From NCBI GenBank assembly GCA_035496935.1, contig DATJED010000014.1, forward strand, positions 310,001 through 374,000: DNA of 64,000 bases, given 5' to 3'. The notes under the pieces were generated by a model. It had not been told where the DNA came from and did no database searches. It worked only from the letters and a program-made list of their open reading frames with translations. The stretch is from Pseudopedobacter sp035496935. GTDB lineage: Bacteria; Bacteroidota; Bacteroidia; Sphingobacteriales; Sphingobacteriaceae. Of this stretch, positions 1 to 8,289 are shown in pieces (position 1 is the first letter of the stretch; each line of letters begins with the position of its first letter). The position numbers were made by a program, and so were the translations under genes.

Positions 1-1
1 G

Positions 2-844
2 AACACCCTATTTTTCGAGCAGAACTTTATGAAACTTTACCGAAAGGAGTATATAAGTACCGGAATTGGTAGGGAGCTTGTGGGCAATTTATATTTATCT
101 GTAGGGACAGAGCTTGCCAAAAATTACTCGGTAACCAACACGCAGGATTTTGTTTTTAGAGATATTAAAGAACGGAACTTCAGCTCTAACAATCCTATTT
201 CTCCAGCTCTAGAGGACAAGCTGTTTCCAAATTACACTTCGTTTTTTATCAACTCTTCGTTAATCTACACCTTAAAACAGCCTTATATTACCAAGGATAA
301 AATTAAAATATATAACCTGCCACTTGGTCCAAGGTTTATTTTAACTTATAAAAAAGGCATTCCAAATGTGTTAAATTCATCTTCTGACTACAATTACATT
401 GAGGGCGAAATTCAGCATGAAAAATTGGATATGGGACTATGGGGTTATGGTTCTTACTCTGTTGCGGCGGGTACGTTTTTTAACAAGAAAAGCGTGTATT
501 ACCCCGAGTGGAGACACTTTAGCGGTAACTTAGCGCTAATATTTAATCCGGGACTAAGGAGCTTCCACCTGTTAGATTTTTATACGTACAGCACCAACCG
601 TTATTTTTTGGAAGGACATTTTGAACATAATTTTAACCAATTTTTCACGAACAGAGTTCCGCAACTGCGGAAACTTAAACTACAAGAACTTTTAGGCGGT
701 GCTTACCTTTACCAGCCCGAAAAAGGAAATTATTTTGAGCTTTATGCGGGTATAAAGCGTCTGATTTTCAGAGCCGATTATGCGGTTTCCTTTAACGAAC
801 ATGGCGTGTTAAACCAAGGGTTTAAAATCTCTTACAATTTTTAA
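2..844 (+). CDS. DUF5686-family outer membrane protein, C-terminal part (5' cut by window edge)
   Basis: The reading frame is open from base 2, so the gene begins outside the window. The first ATG at 29 is probably an internal Met, not the start. The visible part is rich in alternating aromatic and polar residues and ends in Ser-Tyr-Asn-Phe, as outer-membrane beta barrels do. It resembles the C-terminal barrel of DUF5686/carboxypeptidase-regulatory-like proteins of Bacteroidota, which are usually about 800 residues, so roughly the last third is seen. Its role is unknown; a surface location is inferred from the barrel. It stands alone, followed by about 110 bp of non-coding DNA. Confidence 0.65.
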   Translation, partial: NTLFFEQNFMKLYRKEYISTGIGRELVGNLYLSVGTELAKNYSVTNTQDFVFRDIKERNFSSNNPISPALEDKLFPNYTSFFINSSLIYTLKQPYITKDKIKIYNLPLGPRFILTYKKGIPNVLNSSSDYNYIEGEIQHEKLDMGLWGYGSYSVAAGTFFNKKSVYYPEWRHFSGNLALIFNPGLRSFHLLDFYTYSTNRYFLEGHFEHNFNQFFTNRVPQLRKLKLQELLGGAYLYQPEKGNYFELYAGIKRLIFRADYAVSFNEHGVLNQGFKISYNF

Positions 845-911
845 ATTAGATAATGAGACGTGAGATTTGAGACATATTTGCTCCTTCAAAATACAATCCT
901 TCACCCGTAGA

Positions 912-947
912 TAGCTCCCTCTCCTTCGGAAAGAGTCGGGGTGAGGC
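912..947. repeat. Short dispersed hairpin-type repeat
   Basis: The run reads CCCTCTCC-TTCGG-AAAGAG followed by a GGGGTGAGG tract. A related sequence (CCCTCTCC-TTCAG-AGAGTG) lies at 27798-27817 downstream of the sulfatase gene. Both sit between genes and can form a small hairpin, so this looks like a dispersed intergenic repeat. The two copies are the only support inside the window. Confidence 0.4.
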
Positions 948-952
948 TCCGC

Positions 953-1831
953 CTACTCTTCTAAATACATATCCACCAAAATGTACCATTTCATATCTTC
1001 GCCAATCTGCCAAATTCTAATGTAGTTATATTTGTTAACACCAATGTTTGCTTTGCCGTTTGTATAAGCCAAATCTCCGCTTATAGCTCTGTCCGTAAAT
1101 GTTGGATACGATGTTACATGTTGGTTTCTTTCATCAATAAATGCAATAGCATTTCTTTTTCCAAGTAACGGCAATTGCCCAGGAAAATAAAGCCTCACAT
1201 TATCCGCATAATATTCATTAAAATTCTTGTTTCCGGTATTTTTTAAAGCCTTTCCAAAAAGTAAATCGGTACTAAATACAATATCTTCCCGCATTTTTAT
1301 CTTTTTTGGACCAATAAGTTTGGGATATTTATAATTGGACGGATCGATGAATAGCGGTTCGGCTTCCGTAACAGGCTTTTTATGGCTTATTCCCGCATCC
1401 AGCGCAAGTTGCCATTTTTTATTGCTTTCGGCTTTCCATACGGATAGAAAATGCCCGTAGCTGATTTTTTCATCCTTTTTTACTGTATACAAGCCTGTAG
1501 TAAAACCAAAATAGCCACTCTTAGCAATCATTGCAAAATCAGGTTGCCAACCCAATTCAAAATCTGCAGGTGTTTGTTTACTGTAATAGTCGATAATGTT
1601 TAATGGGTTTGGTTTAAAAACCACCCCGTTTTTTGTGGCTACTTCCATAAAGGCATTATTCAATCCTTTCTTAGCAACCAAATCGTTAAAATAAGTTTCC
1701 ATTTTTATTAGGGAGCTTACAGTTCCGTCGGTTTTTTGTGCAAAAGAATCAACTGAAAGAACGGAGCTAATACAAAATATCGAAAAAATGAGTTTGAGTT
1801 TGAAAGCGTGGTTTATAAAAATGTTATTCAT
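953..1831 (-). CDS. Secreted protein with NTF2/SnoaL-like (DUF4440-type) C-terminal domain
   Basis: The ATG at 1831 is preferred over the one at 1945 because it opens directly into a signal peptide: a hydrophobic stretch ending Ser-Phe-Ala-Gln, typical of Bacteroidota. The mature protein of about 265 residues has no recognised catalytic motif. The last 120 residues, with a terminal Trp-Tyr-Ile-Leu-Val strand, look like an NTF2/SnoaL-like fold such as DUF4440. Its function is unknown. It runs opposite to the uronate genes and shares their 260-bp upstream region. The family call comes from the overall pattern only. Confidence 0.55.
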   Translation of the reverse strand: MNNIFINHAFKLKLIFSIFCISSVLSVDSFAQKTDGTVSSLIKMETYFNDLVAKKGLNNAFMEVATKNGVVFKPNPLNIIDYYSKQTPADFELGWQPDFAMIAKSGYFGFTTGLYTVKKDEKISYGHFLSVWKAESNKKWQLALDAGISHKKPVTEAEPLFIDPSNYKYPKLIGPKKIKMREDIVFSTDLLFGKALKNTGNKNFNEYYADNVRLYFPGQLPLLGKRNAIAFIDERNQHVTSYPTFTDRAISGDLAYTNGKANIGVNKYNYIRIWQIGEDMKWYILVDMYLEE

Positions 1832-1930
1832 TAGTTGGTGTAAATTGATTTCTGATTTCAAGGTAAGTAAATTTATAAGTGACACAAAAGAAAATCTGTT
1901 AGAAACCCGCAATCTCCAAAACCTTGCCAT

Positions 1931-1967
1931 CGGAAACGATTGCAACGAATTACCGGAAACGATTGCA
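1931..1967. promoter_or_regulatory. Tandem 14-bp repeat, candidate operator of the uronate cluster
   Basis: The 14-mer CGGAAACGATTGCA occurs twice, at 1931-1944 and 1954-1967, with starts 23 bp apart. This is about two helical turns, so both copies face the same side of DNA. The motif resembles a half or degenerate LacI-family operator (AAACG/CGTTT core), and such regulators often control uronate genes. It lies between the divergent secreted-protein gene and kduD. The assignment is an inference; no regulator gene is in the window. Confidence 0.4.
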
Positions 1968-2090
1968 TAAATAAATACCGTGTTTTGTCATTAAAACACT
2001 TTAAAAATCAGTAATCTTGTTAACGGCAATGATCTTTACAACCTAGATTATTGTTTTTTATAAACCAAAAAACATTTTTAAAAACATAAA

Positions 2091-2852
2091 ATGAATTTAT
2101 TTGATTTAAGTGGGAAGATAGCTTTAGTTACCGGTTGCAACAAAGGTATTGGCAAAGGAATGGCGTTAGCCTTGGCAAAAGCCGGAGCAGATATTATTGG
2201 CGTATCGGCAAGTATGGCTTTAAGTGGCAGTGAAACTGAGGTTGAAGTACAAAAACTCGGCAGAAAATTTAAAGCCTACCAGTGCAACTTTAGTGACAGA
2301 GCATCTTTAGAAACATTTATTGAGAAAGTCAAAGCGGAAAATCCGGTAATAGACATTTTGGTTAACAACGCCGGAACCATCCAAAGAGCACCAATTGCAG
2401 AACACCCAAATGAAATGTGGGACAATGTTTTGGCCATCAATCTTGATGCTCCATTTATCTTAACCCGCGAAATCGGGAAAAGAATGGTGGAACAAGGTTC
2501 TGGAAAAGTAATCTTTACCGCCTCGCTTTTAACTTTCCAAGGCGGTATTACCGTACCGGGTTATGCGGCAAGTAAAGGCGCTATAGGTAGCTTGGTAAAA
2601 GCTTTTGCCAACGAATGGGCATCAAAAGGAGTAAATGTAAACGCAGTTGCACCTGGTTATATCGCGACAGATAATACCGAAGCTTTACGTAACGACGAAG
2701 AAAGAAGCAAATCTATTTTATCAAGAATACCTGCCGGAAGATGGGGAACACCAGAGGATTTTGGAGGTGTAACCGTTTTCTTAGCATCAAAAGCAGCAGA
2801 TTATGTACACGGAACTGTTATCACCGTTGACGGTGGATGGATGGGACGTTAA
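2091..2852 (+). CDS. kduD: 2-dehydro-3-deoxy-D-gluconate 5-dehydrogenase (KduD)
   Basis: This cytoplasmic short-chain dehydrogenase interconverts 2,5-diketo-3-deoxygluconate and 2-keto-3-deoxygluconate with NAD(H), the step after KduI in breakdown of unsaturated uronates from pectin and related polymers. The 253-residue length is normal. Visible motifs are the Rossmann Gly15-x3-Gly-x-Gly, Asn-Asn-Ala-Gly at 92-95, Ser145, and Tyr158-x3-Lys162. The C-terminal GRWGTPEDFGG and VDGGWMGR motifs are typical of KduD. It is the first gene of a plus-strand cluster with kduI, uxaC and kdgK, and the context agrees with the call. The 109 bp before kduI hold a run of CTGAAAGC-like units. Confidence 0.93.
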   Translation: MNLFDLSGKIALVTGCNKGIGKGMALALAKAGADIIGVSASMALSGSETEVEVQKLGRKFKAYQCNFSDRASLETFIEKVKAENPVIDILVNNAGTIQRAPIAEHPNEMWDNVLAINLDAPFILTREIGKRMVEQGSGKVIFTASLLTFQGGITVPGYAASKGAIGSLVKAFANEWASKGVNVNAVAPGYIATDNTEALRNDEERSKSILSRIPAGRWGTPEDFGGVTVFLASKAADYVHGTVITVDGGWMGR

Positions 2853-2961
2853 ATATGCTGAAAGCTCAAGGCTGAAAGCCGAAAGCTGAATGCAAGCGTG
2901 GAATACGTAGATGTTTAATAAGCACTAACGTACCTAAAGAAGTTAATAAAAGATTAAAGAA

Positions 2962-3792
2962 ATGAAACAGAGATATCACAACAGCCAGAAAGAAGTAAAA
3001 GGAATGAACACCGCAGAACTGCGTGAGCAATTTCTGATTGAGGATTTAATGATAAATGGTGAAATTAAATTCACTTATAGCCATTACGATAGAATTATTG
3101 TTGGAGGTGCTGTACCAACAAACGGAAGTTTAGCATTAGAAAATTTCCCGATGTTAAGAGCGGAGTTTTTTTTAGAAAGAAGAGAAATGGGCGTAATTAA
3201 CGTGGGTGGCGAAGGAAGCATCAGCGTTGACGGAAAAACTTACGATTTAGCCAAAAAAGACTGCTTATACATTAGCAGAGGAAGCAAAGACATCAATTTT
3301 TCTTCTAAAAACGCTGGCTCGCCAGCGGAGTTTTATATTTTATCTGCTCCGGCACATAAAGAATATCCAACCACTTTGATGAAAGAAGCAGATGCTACTC
3401 CGGTAACTACGGGCTCGGCAGAAACTTCAAACCACCGTACCATCTACAAATATATTTATGCCGATGGTATTCAAAGCTGTCAATTGGTTATGGGTTTAAC
3501 TACCTTAAAAACAGGTAGCGTGTGGAATACCATGCCATCACACGTACATGACAGAAGAATGGAAGCCTATTTCTATTTTGATGTACCGGCAGACCAAACG
3601 GTTTTCCATTTTATGGGCGAACCACAAGAAACCCGTCACATGACCGTTCATAACAACCAGGCAATCATTAGTCCGCCGTGGTCAATACACTCTGGCTGTG
3701 GTACTTCAAACTATTCTTTTATTTGGGGAATGGGTGGCGAAAACCAGGATTACGGCGATATGGATGCTGTAGCGATTATCGATTTAAAATAG
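2962..3792 (+). CDS. kduI: 5-dehydro-4-deoxy-D-glucuronate isomerase (KduI)
   Basis: KduI isomerises 5-keto-4-deoxyuronate, the product of polysaccharide lyases and unsaturated glucuronyl hydrolases, to 2,5-diketo-3-deoxygluconate. The 276-residue protein has the full family length and the cupin metal site: His194 and His196 in PSHVHDRRME, Glu201, and His243 in PPWSIHSG. The start matches the family N terminus, Met-Lys-x-Arg-Tyr. It sits between kduD and uxaC, and its product feeds KduD. A hairpin with a U-run follows at 3804-3863, so some transcripts may end here. A Ser-Pro-Ala segment next to a Gly around residues 119-121 is unremarkable. Confidence 0.95.
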   Translation: MKQRYHNSQKEVKGMNTAELREQFLIEDLMINGEIKFTYSHYDRIIVGGAVPTNGSLALENFPMLRAEFFLERREMGVINVGGEGSISVDGKTYDLAKKDCLYISRGSKDINFSSKNAGSPAEFYILSAPAHKEYPTTLMKEADATPVTTGSAETSNHRTIYKYIYADGIQSCQLVMGLTTLKTGSVWNTMPSHVHDRRMEAYFYFDVPADQTVFHFMGEPQETRHMTVHNNQAIISPPWSIHSGCGTSNYSFIWGMGGENQDYGDMDAVAIIDLK

Positions 3793-3803
3793 CCAAAAGC
3801 TTT

Positions 3804-3863
3804 AAGCCCCCCTTTTCATTGTTAAATTGGTTAGGTTCTGATGAAACTTTTGGGGGGCTTTTT
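3804..3863 (+). terminator. Hairpin terminator after kduI
   Basis: AAGCCCCCC (3804-3812) pairs with GGGGGGCTT (3852-3860), and T residues follow. The loop is long, about 39 nt, so termination may be partial, which would lower expression of uxaC relative to kduDI. Confidence 0.55.
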
Positions 3864-3914
3864 ATAATTTAAAACTGCAAAGTTTTATCTATTAAAATTT
3901 ATAAAATAAATAAA

Positions 3915-5321
3915 ATGAAAGACGGAAACGTAATCCCTGATGATTTTTTATTGTATTCTGAGAGCGCCAGAATACTTTACCACAACTACGCTAAAGACTT
4001 ACCGATAATTGATTACCATAACCATTTGCCTCCTAATGAGATCGCCGAGGGTAAAAACTTCAAAACCATGTCTGAGATTTGGTTAAAAGGCGATCATTAC
4101 AAATGGAGAGCGATGCGTACCTTAGCTGTTAACGAACATTTCATCACCGGAGACGCATCTGACGAAGAAAAGTTTATGGCTTGGGCAAAAGTTGTTCCGG
4201 CCACGGTAAGAAACCCGTTGTTTCATTGGACCCACATGGAGCTTAAAAACCCATTCGGTATAAATAGGTTTTTAAATGAAAAATCTGCCAAAGAAATTTA
4301 TGAGCATGGCAACCAGCTATTAGCGCAAAAAGATTTTAATACACAAGGATTGCTAAAAAAATTCAATGTTAAAATGGTGGGCACTACAGATGACCCAACA
4401 GATTCTTTGGAACACCATAAAACTTTACTCGATCAGAATTTTGAGATCAAAGTAAAACCTTCTTTCCGTCCGGATAAATCCTTGTTTATTCACGATGCCG
4501 CCACTTACCGGCCGTACATCAAAAAACTTTCTGCCGCTTCGGGTATCGAAATTACGGATGTAGAATCACTTTTAGCCGCATTGCGTAACCGGATTGAATT
4601 TTTTGCAGCTCATGGCGCATCAATCTCAGATCACGGATTAAATAAAATCCCTTCAAAAGTTACCTTAACGGATGCTCAAAAAACTGAGTACACTAAATTT
4701 TTGAAAGGTGAGGTTAACGAATATTCAGATGCTGATGCTTTTGCCGGTTATGTATTAACAGAACTTTGCAAAATTTACCATGAAAAAGGTTGGGTACAGC
4801 AGTTTCACTTAGGGGCAATTAGAAATAACAACCACGGTATGTTGCGTAAATTAGGCATGGATACGGGTTATGATTCTATTGGAGATTATCCACAAGCGCA
4901 AAGCTTATCTAACTTTTTAGGTAATTTAAGTTTGGACGATCAGCTGGCAAAAACCATCATCTACAACCTTAATCCCGCAGATAACGATGTTTTTGCAACC
5001 ATGACGGCCAATTTTGCTGACGGAAAAATAAAAGGAAAAGTACAATTTGGTTCTGGCTGGTGGTTTTTAGATCAAAAAGACGGAATGGAAAAACAGTTAA
5101 CTTCCTTATCAAACATGGGTGTTTTAAGCACTTTTGTTGGGATGTTGACGGATTCTCGCAGTTTCCTTTCCTACCCTCGTCATGAATATTTCAGAAGAAT
5201 ACTTTGTAACTTATTAGGTAGCGAAATGGAGAACGGGCAAGTGCCAAATGACGAGCAATGGATTGGTGGCATTGTTAGCGATATTTGTTATAACAACGCT
5301 AAGGAATATTTTGGTTTGTAA
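3915..5321 (+). CDS. uxaC: Glucuronate/galacturonate isomerase (UxaC)
   Basis: Uronate isomerase converts D-glucuronate to D-fructuronate or D-galacturonate to D-tagaturonate, the first step for saturated hexuronates. The 468-residue length is normal. The metal-binding Asp-Tyr-His-Asn-His motif lies at residues 33-37 near the N terminus, as in this amidohydrolase-superfamily family. Later typical blocks include TDDPTDSLEHH, QFHLGAIRNNN and the TDSRSFLSYPRHEYFRR segment. With kduD/kduI upstream and kdgK downstream, both saturated and unsaturated uronates would converge on 2-keto-3-deoxygluconate. The uxuA/uxuB steps are not in the window. Confidence 0.95.
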   Translation: MKDGNVIPDDFLLYSESARILYHNYAKDLPIIDYHNHLPPNEIAEGKNFKTMSEIWLKGDHYKWRAMRTLAVNEHFITGDASDEEKFMAWAKVVPATVRNPLFHWTHMELKNPFGINRFLNEKSAKEIYEHGNQLLAQKDFNTQGLLKKFNVKMVGTTDDPTDSLEHHKTLLDQNFEIKVKPSFRPDKSLFIHDAATYRPYIKKLSAASGIEITDVESLLAALRNRIEFFAAHGASISDHGLNKIPSKVTLTDAQKTEYTKFLKGEVNEYSDADAFAGYVLTELCKIYHEKGWVQQFHLGAIRNNNHGMLRKLGMDTGYDSIGDYPQAQSLSNFLGNLSLDDQLAKTIIYNLNPADNDVFATMTANFADGKIKGKVQFGSGWWFLDQKDGMEKQLTSLSNMGVLSTFVGMLTDSRSFLSYPRHEYFRRILCNLLGSEMENGQVPNDEQWIGGIVSDICYNNAKEYFGL

Positions 5322-5329
5322 TAGACAAG

Positions 5330-5417
5330 CGTCACGTTGAGGTACGAAACGTCTCACAGCAGGTTGTTTAACTTATTTGTGAGATGTCTCTCCGCTAGCC
5401 AGCGGATCAACATGACG
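5330..5417. repeat. REP-like imperfect palindrome downstream of uxaC
   Basis: The outer arms CGTCACGTTGA (5330-5340) and TCAACATGACG (5407-5417) are inverted copies with one mismatch. The inner parts also pair (GTCTCACA near 5351 with TGTGAGATG near 5378). The 88-bp unit would fold into a long hairpin. It resembles dispersed palindromic repeats found between genes in Pedobacter-like genomes. No second copy is in this window, so the repeat status is an inference. Confidence 0.5.
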
Positions 5418-5460
5418 AACCCTTAATATTAAGCTCTTTAAAAAAATTGTTTCTATTAAA

Positions 5461-5498
5461 TAGGCACAACCTCAATTTAGGTTGATGCCTATTTTTTT
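5461..5498 (+). terminator. Rho-independent terminator before kdgK
   Basis: TAGGCACAACCT (5461-5472) pairs with AGGTTGATGCCTA (5479-5491), closing a 6-nt loop with one bulge, followed directly by seven T. This is a strong intrinsic terminator and suggests that kdgK is transcribed from its own promoter. Confidence 0.75.
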
Positions 5499-5543
5499 AA
5501 GCTAAATAGGAGTTCATCACCATTAAAACCAATAAATAAACGG

Positions 5544-6554
5544 ATGAAAAAAGTACTTTGTTTTGGCGAATTATTATTAAGAATATCACCATCTCCAGTA
5601 AACGACCCTCATTTGGAAATTAACCCGTTTACACTTTACATGGGTGGTGCAGAAGCCAACGCGGCCACAGCACTCGCTGGTTGGAATATCCCTGTGCGTT
5701 ATTGTACGGTTTTGCCCGACAATTTCATGAGTCGCCACGTGGTAGATTATCTCGACTATAAAGGCATTTTTACTTCGTCCATCTTGTTTAGTGGAGAACG
5801 GATTGGCGTTTATTATCTGGAGCGTGGTGCTGATTTAAAAGGCAATATGGTTTATGATAGGGCACATTCTTCTTTTTCGGAATTGAAACGTGGAATGATT
5901 GATTGGGATAAAGTACTGCGAGATGTTTCTTGGTTTAACTTTACAGCCATAAGTCCGGCCTTAACCCAAGATGTTGCCGATGTTTGTTTAGAAGCTGTTG
6001 AAGCGGCTTCAAAAAAAGGAATTACCGTTTCTTGCGATTTAAATTACCGCTCTAAACTATGGAAATACGGTAAGCAACCAATAGAAATAATGCCCAAATT
6101 AATTGAATATTGCGATTTAGTGATGGGCAATATTTGGTCGGCAAACAGTTTGTTAGGAACCAGTATTGACGAAAATATCCACAGTAAAGGCAAAAGAGAG
6201 GATTATTTGGCCCATGCCGAACGTACTTCAAAAGAAATTATCCAAAAATTTCCCAAAGTAAAAAGCGTAGCCAACACTTTTAGGTTTGATAGCGATGCCA
6301 ACGAACTAAGGTACTACACCAGCTTGTTCACCGGCGGAAAATCGTACCATTCGCAAGAGTTTAACTGCGAAGGCGTAGTTGATCGTTCTGGCAGTGGAGA
6401 TTGTTTTATGGCCGGTTTAATTTATGGCTTTTACAACCAAAACCAACCGCAGGAAATTATCGATTATGCAACTTCCGCCGCTTTCGGAAAGCTTCAGGAA
6501 CAAGGCGACGCTACCGGGCAAGATGTGCTGACAGTTAAAAAAGGCGAAAAGTGA
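5544..6554 (+). CDS. kdgK: 2-dehydro-3-deoxygluconokinase (KdgK), PfkB family
   Basis: KdgK phosphorylates 2-keto-3-deoxygluconate with ATP to KDPG, the exit of both uronate routes encoded upstream. The 336-residue protein has the PfkB substrate motif Gly-Gly-Ala-Glu-Ala-Asn at 34-39 and the Gly-Ser-Gly-Asp anion-hole motif at 283-286 with catalytic Asp286. The family more often has Gly-Ala-Gly-Asp. The YRSKLW block near 168-173 is typical of KdgK. A terminator lies between it and uxaC, so it is probably a separate unit. The KDPG aldolase gene is not visible nearby. Confidence 0.9.
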   Translation: MKKVLCFGELLLRISPSPVNDPHLEINPFTLYMGGAEANAATALAGWNIPVRYCTVLPDNFMSRHVVDYLDYKGIFTSSILFSGERIGVYYLERGADLKGNMVYDRAHSSFSELKRGMIDWDKVLRDVSWFNFTAISPALTQDVADVCLEAVEAASKKGITVSCDLNYRSKLWKYGKQPIEIMPKLIEYCDLVMGNIWSANSLLGTSIDENIHSKGKREDYLAHAERTSKEIIQKFPKVKSVANTFRFDSDANELRYYTSLFTGGKSYHSQEFNCEGVVDRSGSGDCFMAGLIYGFYNQNQPQEIIDYATSAAFGKLQEQGDATGQDVLTVKKGEK

Positions 6555-6642
6555 ATGATAAATCTGTCAGATAGCTTTGACCGCTAAGAGTTACTTTGTT
6601 AAACTAGACATTAGGAAAAACTCCTAATTTGAAACGAAAAGT

Positions 6643-6960
6643 TTAATAAATCAACTGATAAACTTCCTGCATATATTCCGCCTCTTCCATTGCGGCATAA
6701 AAATTCTCCCATTCATCCTCTGTAAACGAAAAACAAATATCAGAATTTGGAGTATGCAATATCAAACGGTCTTCACCATCCGGAAAACGGTAAAAGTTCT
6801 CATTTAAATCAGGACTTTCTGTATGTTTCTTAAAAGCGCTGAACTGCGCCGGCGAAAAAGTAAGCATAATATTATTATGCCAAATGTAGATATGTTTGCA
6901 TTGCGCACAATAGCTAATATGAGCTGTTCCTTTTTTGCTTAATGTTAGTTTGTTGCACAT
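6643..6960 (-). CDS. DUF6686-like small protein
   Basis: I prefer the ATG at 6960, which gives Met-Cys-Asn-Lys-Leu, over the longer ORF beginning at 6990, because the conserved part starts there. The roughly 105-residue protein has Cys-Ala-Gln-Cys followed by a His-rich strand, possibly a metal site, and is otherwise acidic. It resembles the DUF6686 family of Bacteroidota, whose function is unknown. It is the last gene of the minus-strand iron-uptake type operon, 34-64 bp after the DUF4374 gene, so a link to metal uptake is possible but unproved. Confidence 0.6.
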   Translation of the reverse strand: MCNKLTLSKKGTAHISYCAQCKHIYIWHNNIMLTFSPAQFSAFKKHTESPDLNENFYRFPDGEDRLILHTPNSDICFSFTEDEWENFYAAMEEAEYMQEVYQLIY

Positions 6961-7024
6961 GGTTTTTAAAAACCCTCTGAACATGCCCATAGTATAGGCA
7001 TGTTCTAAAAGCGAGGGATTGAAG

Positions 7025-8272
7025 TTAATTGTTAGCTAAATATTGTACCGCGGTTATATTACCACCACTTACCTTTAAACCTTGAGTTGCGGTTGCTGCT
7101 GTAGCATTGATTTTGTAAACATAGCCCAAACCGTTGGTTAAGTTTACACCGATGTACGCTGTTTTCCCATCTTTAGGTGTGTAATTATTGCTGGTAAGGC
7201 TGTTGATTTCGGCTTTGCCTGGAAGACCTGTTACTTTCGTTACGGTTTTTGCAAGCACATCCACAATTGCTAATTCTTTGCCTGTGGTGTAAGCTCCTTT
7301 TTCTGCTTTAGGTTGTATGTGTGCTACAAACTTGTTGTTACCAACATAAATCCAATTGGTGATATAGTAATTTCCAGAAGCCACTTCAACATCGAAATAA
7401 TAATCATCGAAAACCGTTGTTCCGGATTTGATACGTGTAATTGCGGCTGGTTTGGTATCAGTAAACCTTTTCACACTTTTTTCATTTACCAAATCAGAAG
7501 TGGTAGATAAAGAACCCGAGAAAGCATAAACATCACCATTTTCAACCACACCTAATCCATTAGTAAAGTATTTGCCGATGAAACTTGTGCGGTCGTCTTT
7601 TATAGTTTTCTCCAATGTCATATCCGGATAAGAGTACACCGCAATCCAAGCTTGGTCGTGAAAATCAGAATCAAAACTGTTGTTTTTGATAGGGAAGAAT
7701 GGTGCAAATACTTTGTTGCCCACTTGTTGCAACCAGCTAAAATGCGCTATCTCACCATTGTTCGCTGGAGCCATTGCATCCAAAGTTCCTTCTTTTTCAA
7801 TTTGTAAAGTGTTGGTACTTACTTGATAATAAGTGTACAAAGTTGCTCCGTCTGCATTGATTTTTCGTGGAACTTTAGTAAGCAGAACATCGTTGTTTAC
7901 AGCCGCAAATGCCTGAACCGTTTCTGTCTGAAAATTCGTGATTTTATTTAATCTACCGTTTACGTTTCTGTATGCCGTTACAGCTCCCGGGTTTCCCTGG
8001 CCATAAAGCATACTGAAAAACTTATTGTTATGCGTAAGGTAATAACGGTAAGTGCCGTCTTGTTCCTGTCCATTTCCTTGTGTAGTTACAGCACCGCTAT
8101 CCAACGTGGGTACGTTTACTAAATAATCAGCTACACCGGTTGACGCTACAGGCGTTACCGTAAGAATAAATTCTCCTTTTGTGATATTTTTAGACTCATC
8201 ATTTTTTTTACAAGCTGTTAAGGTTGCAACTACTGCCATCACGGCCAAAGCACTTTTTAGTTTTGATTTCAT
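7025..8272 (-). CDS. DUF4374 lipoprotein
   Basis: A 415-residue protein with a lipoprotein signal: a hydrophobic stretch then Leu-Thr-Ala-Cys at residues 18-21. It should be anchored in a membrane, probably at the surface. The rest consists of repeated beta strands like a beta-propeller, and matches DUF4374 in length and pattern. These proteins are commonly encoded beside TonB receptors with PepSY proteins in siderophore or haem loci. A role as a surface partner of the receptor encoded 17 bp upstream is inferred. Confidence 0.8.
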   Translation of the reverse strand: MKSKLKSALAVMAVVATLTACKKNDESKNITKGEFILTVTPVASTGVADYLVNVPTLDSGAVTTQGNGQEQDGTYRYYLTHNNKFFSMLYGQGNPGAVTAYRNVNGRLNKITNFQTETVQAFAAVNNDVLLTKVPRKINADGATLYTYYQVSTNTLQIEKEGTLDAMAPANNGEIAHFSWLQQVGNKVFAPFFPIKNNSFDSDFHDQAWIAVYSYPDMTLEKTIKDDRTSFIGKYFTNGLGVVENGDVYAFSGSLSTTSDLVNEKSVKRFTDTKPAAITRIKSGTTVFDDYYFDVEVASGNYYITNWIYVGNNKFVAHIQPKAEKGAYTTGKELAIVDVLAKTVTKVTGLPGKAEINSLTSNNYTPKDGKTAYIGVNLTNGLGYVYKINATAATATQGLKVSGGNITAVQYLANN

Positions 8273-8289
8273 TTTTGATTTTTTATGAT

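Noticed and set aside
1788..1970. 60-codon plus-strand frame
   Set aside because: It is the shadow of the signal-peptide region and the promoter of the minus-strand gene and has no family features.
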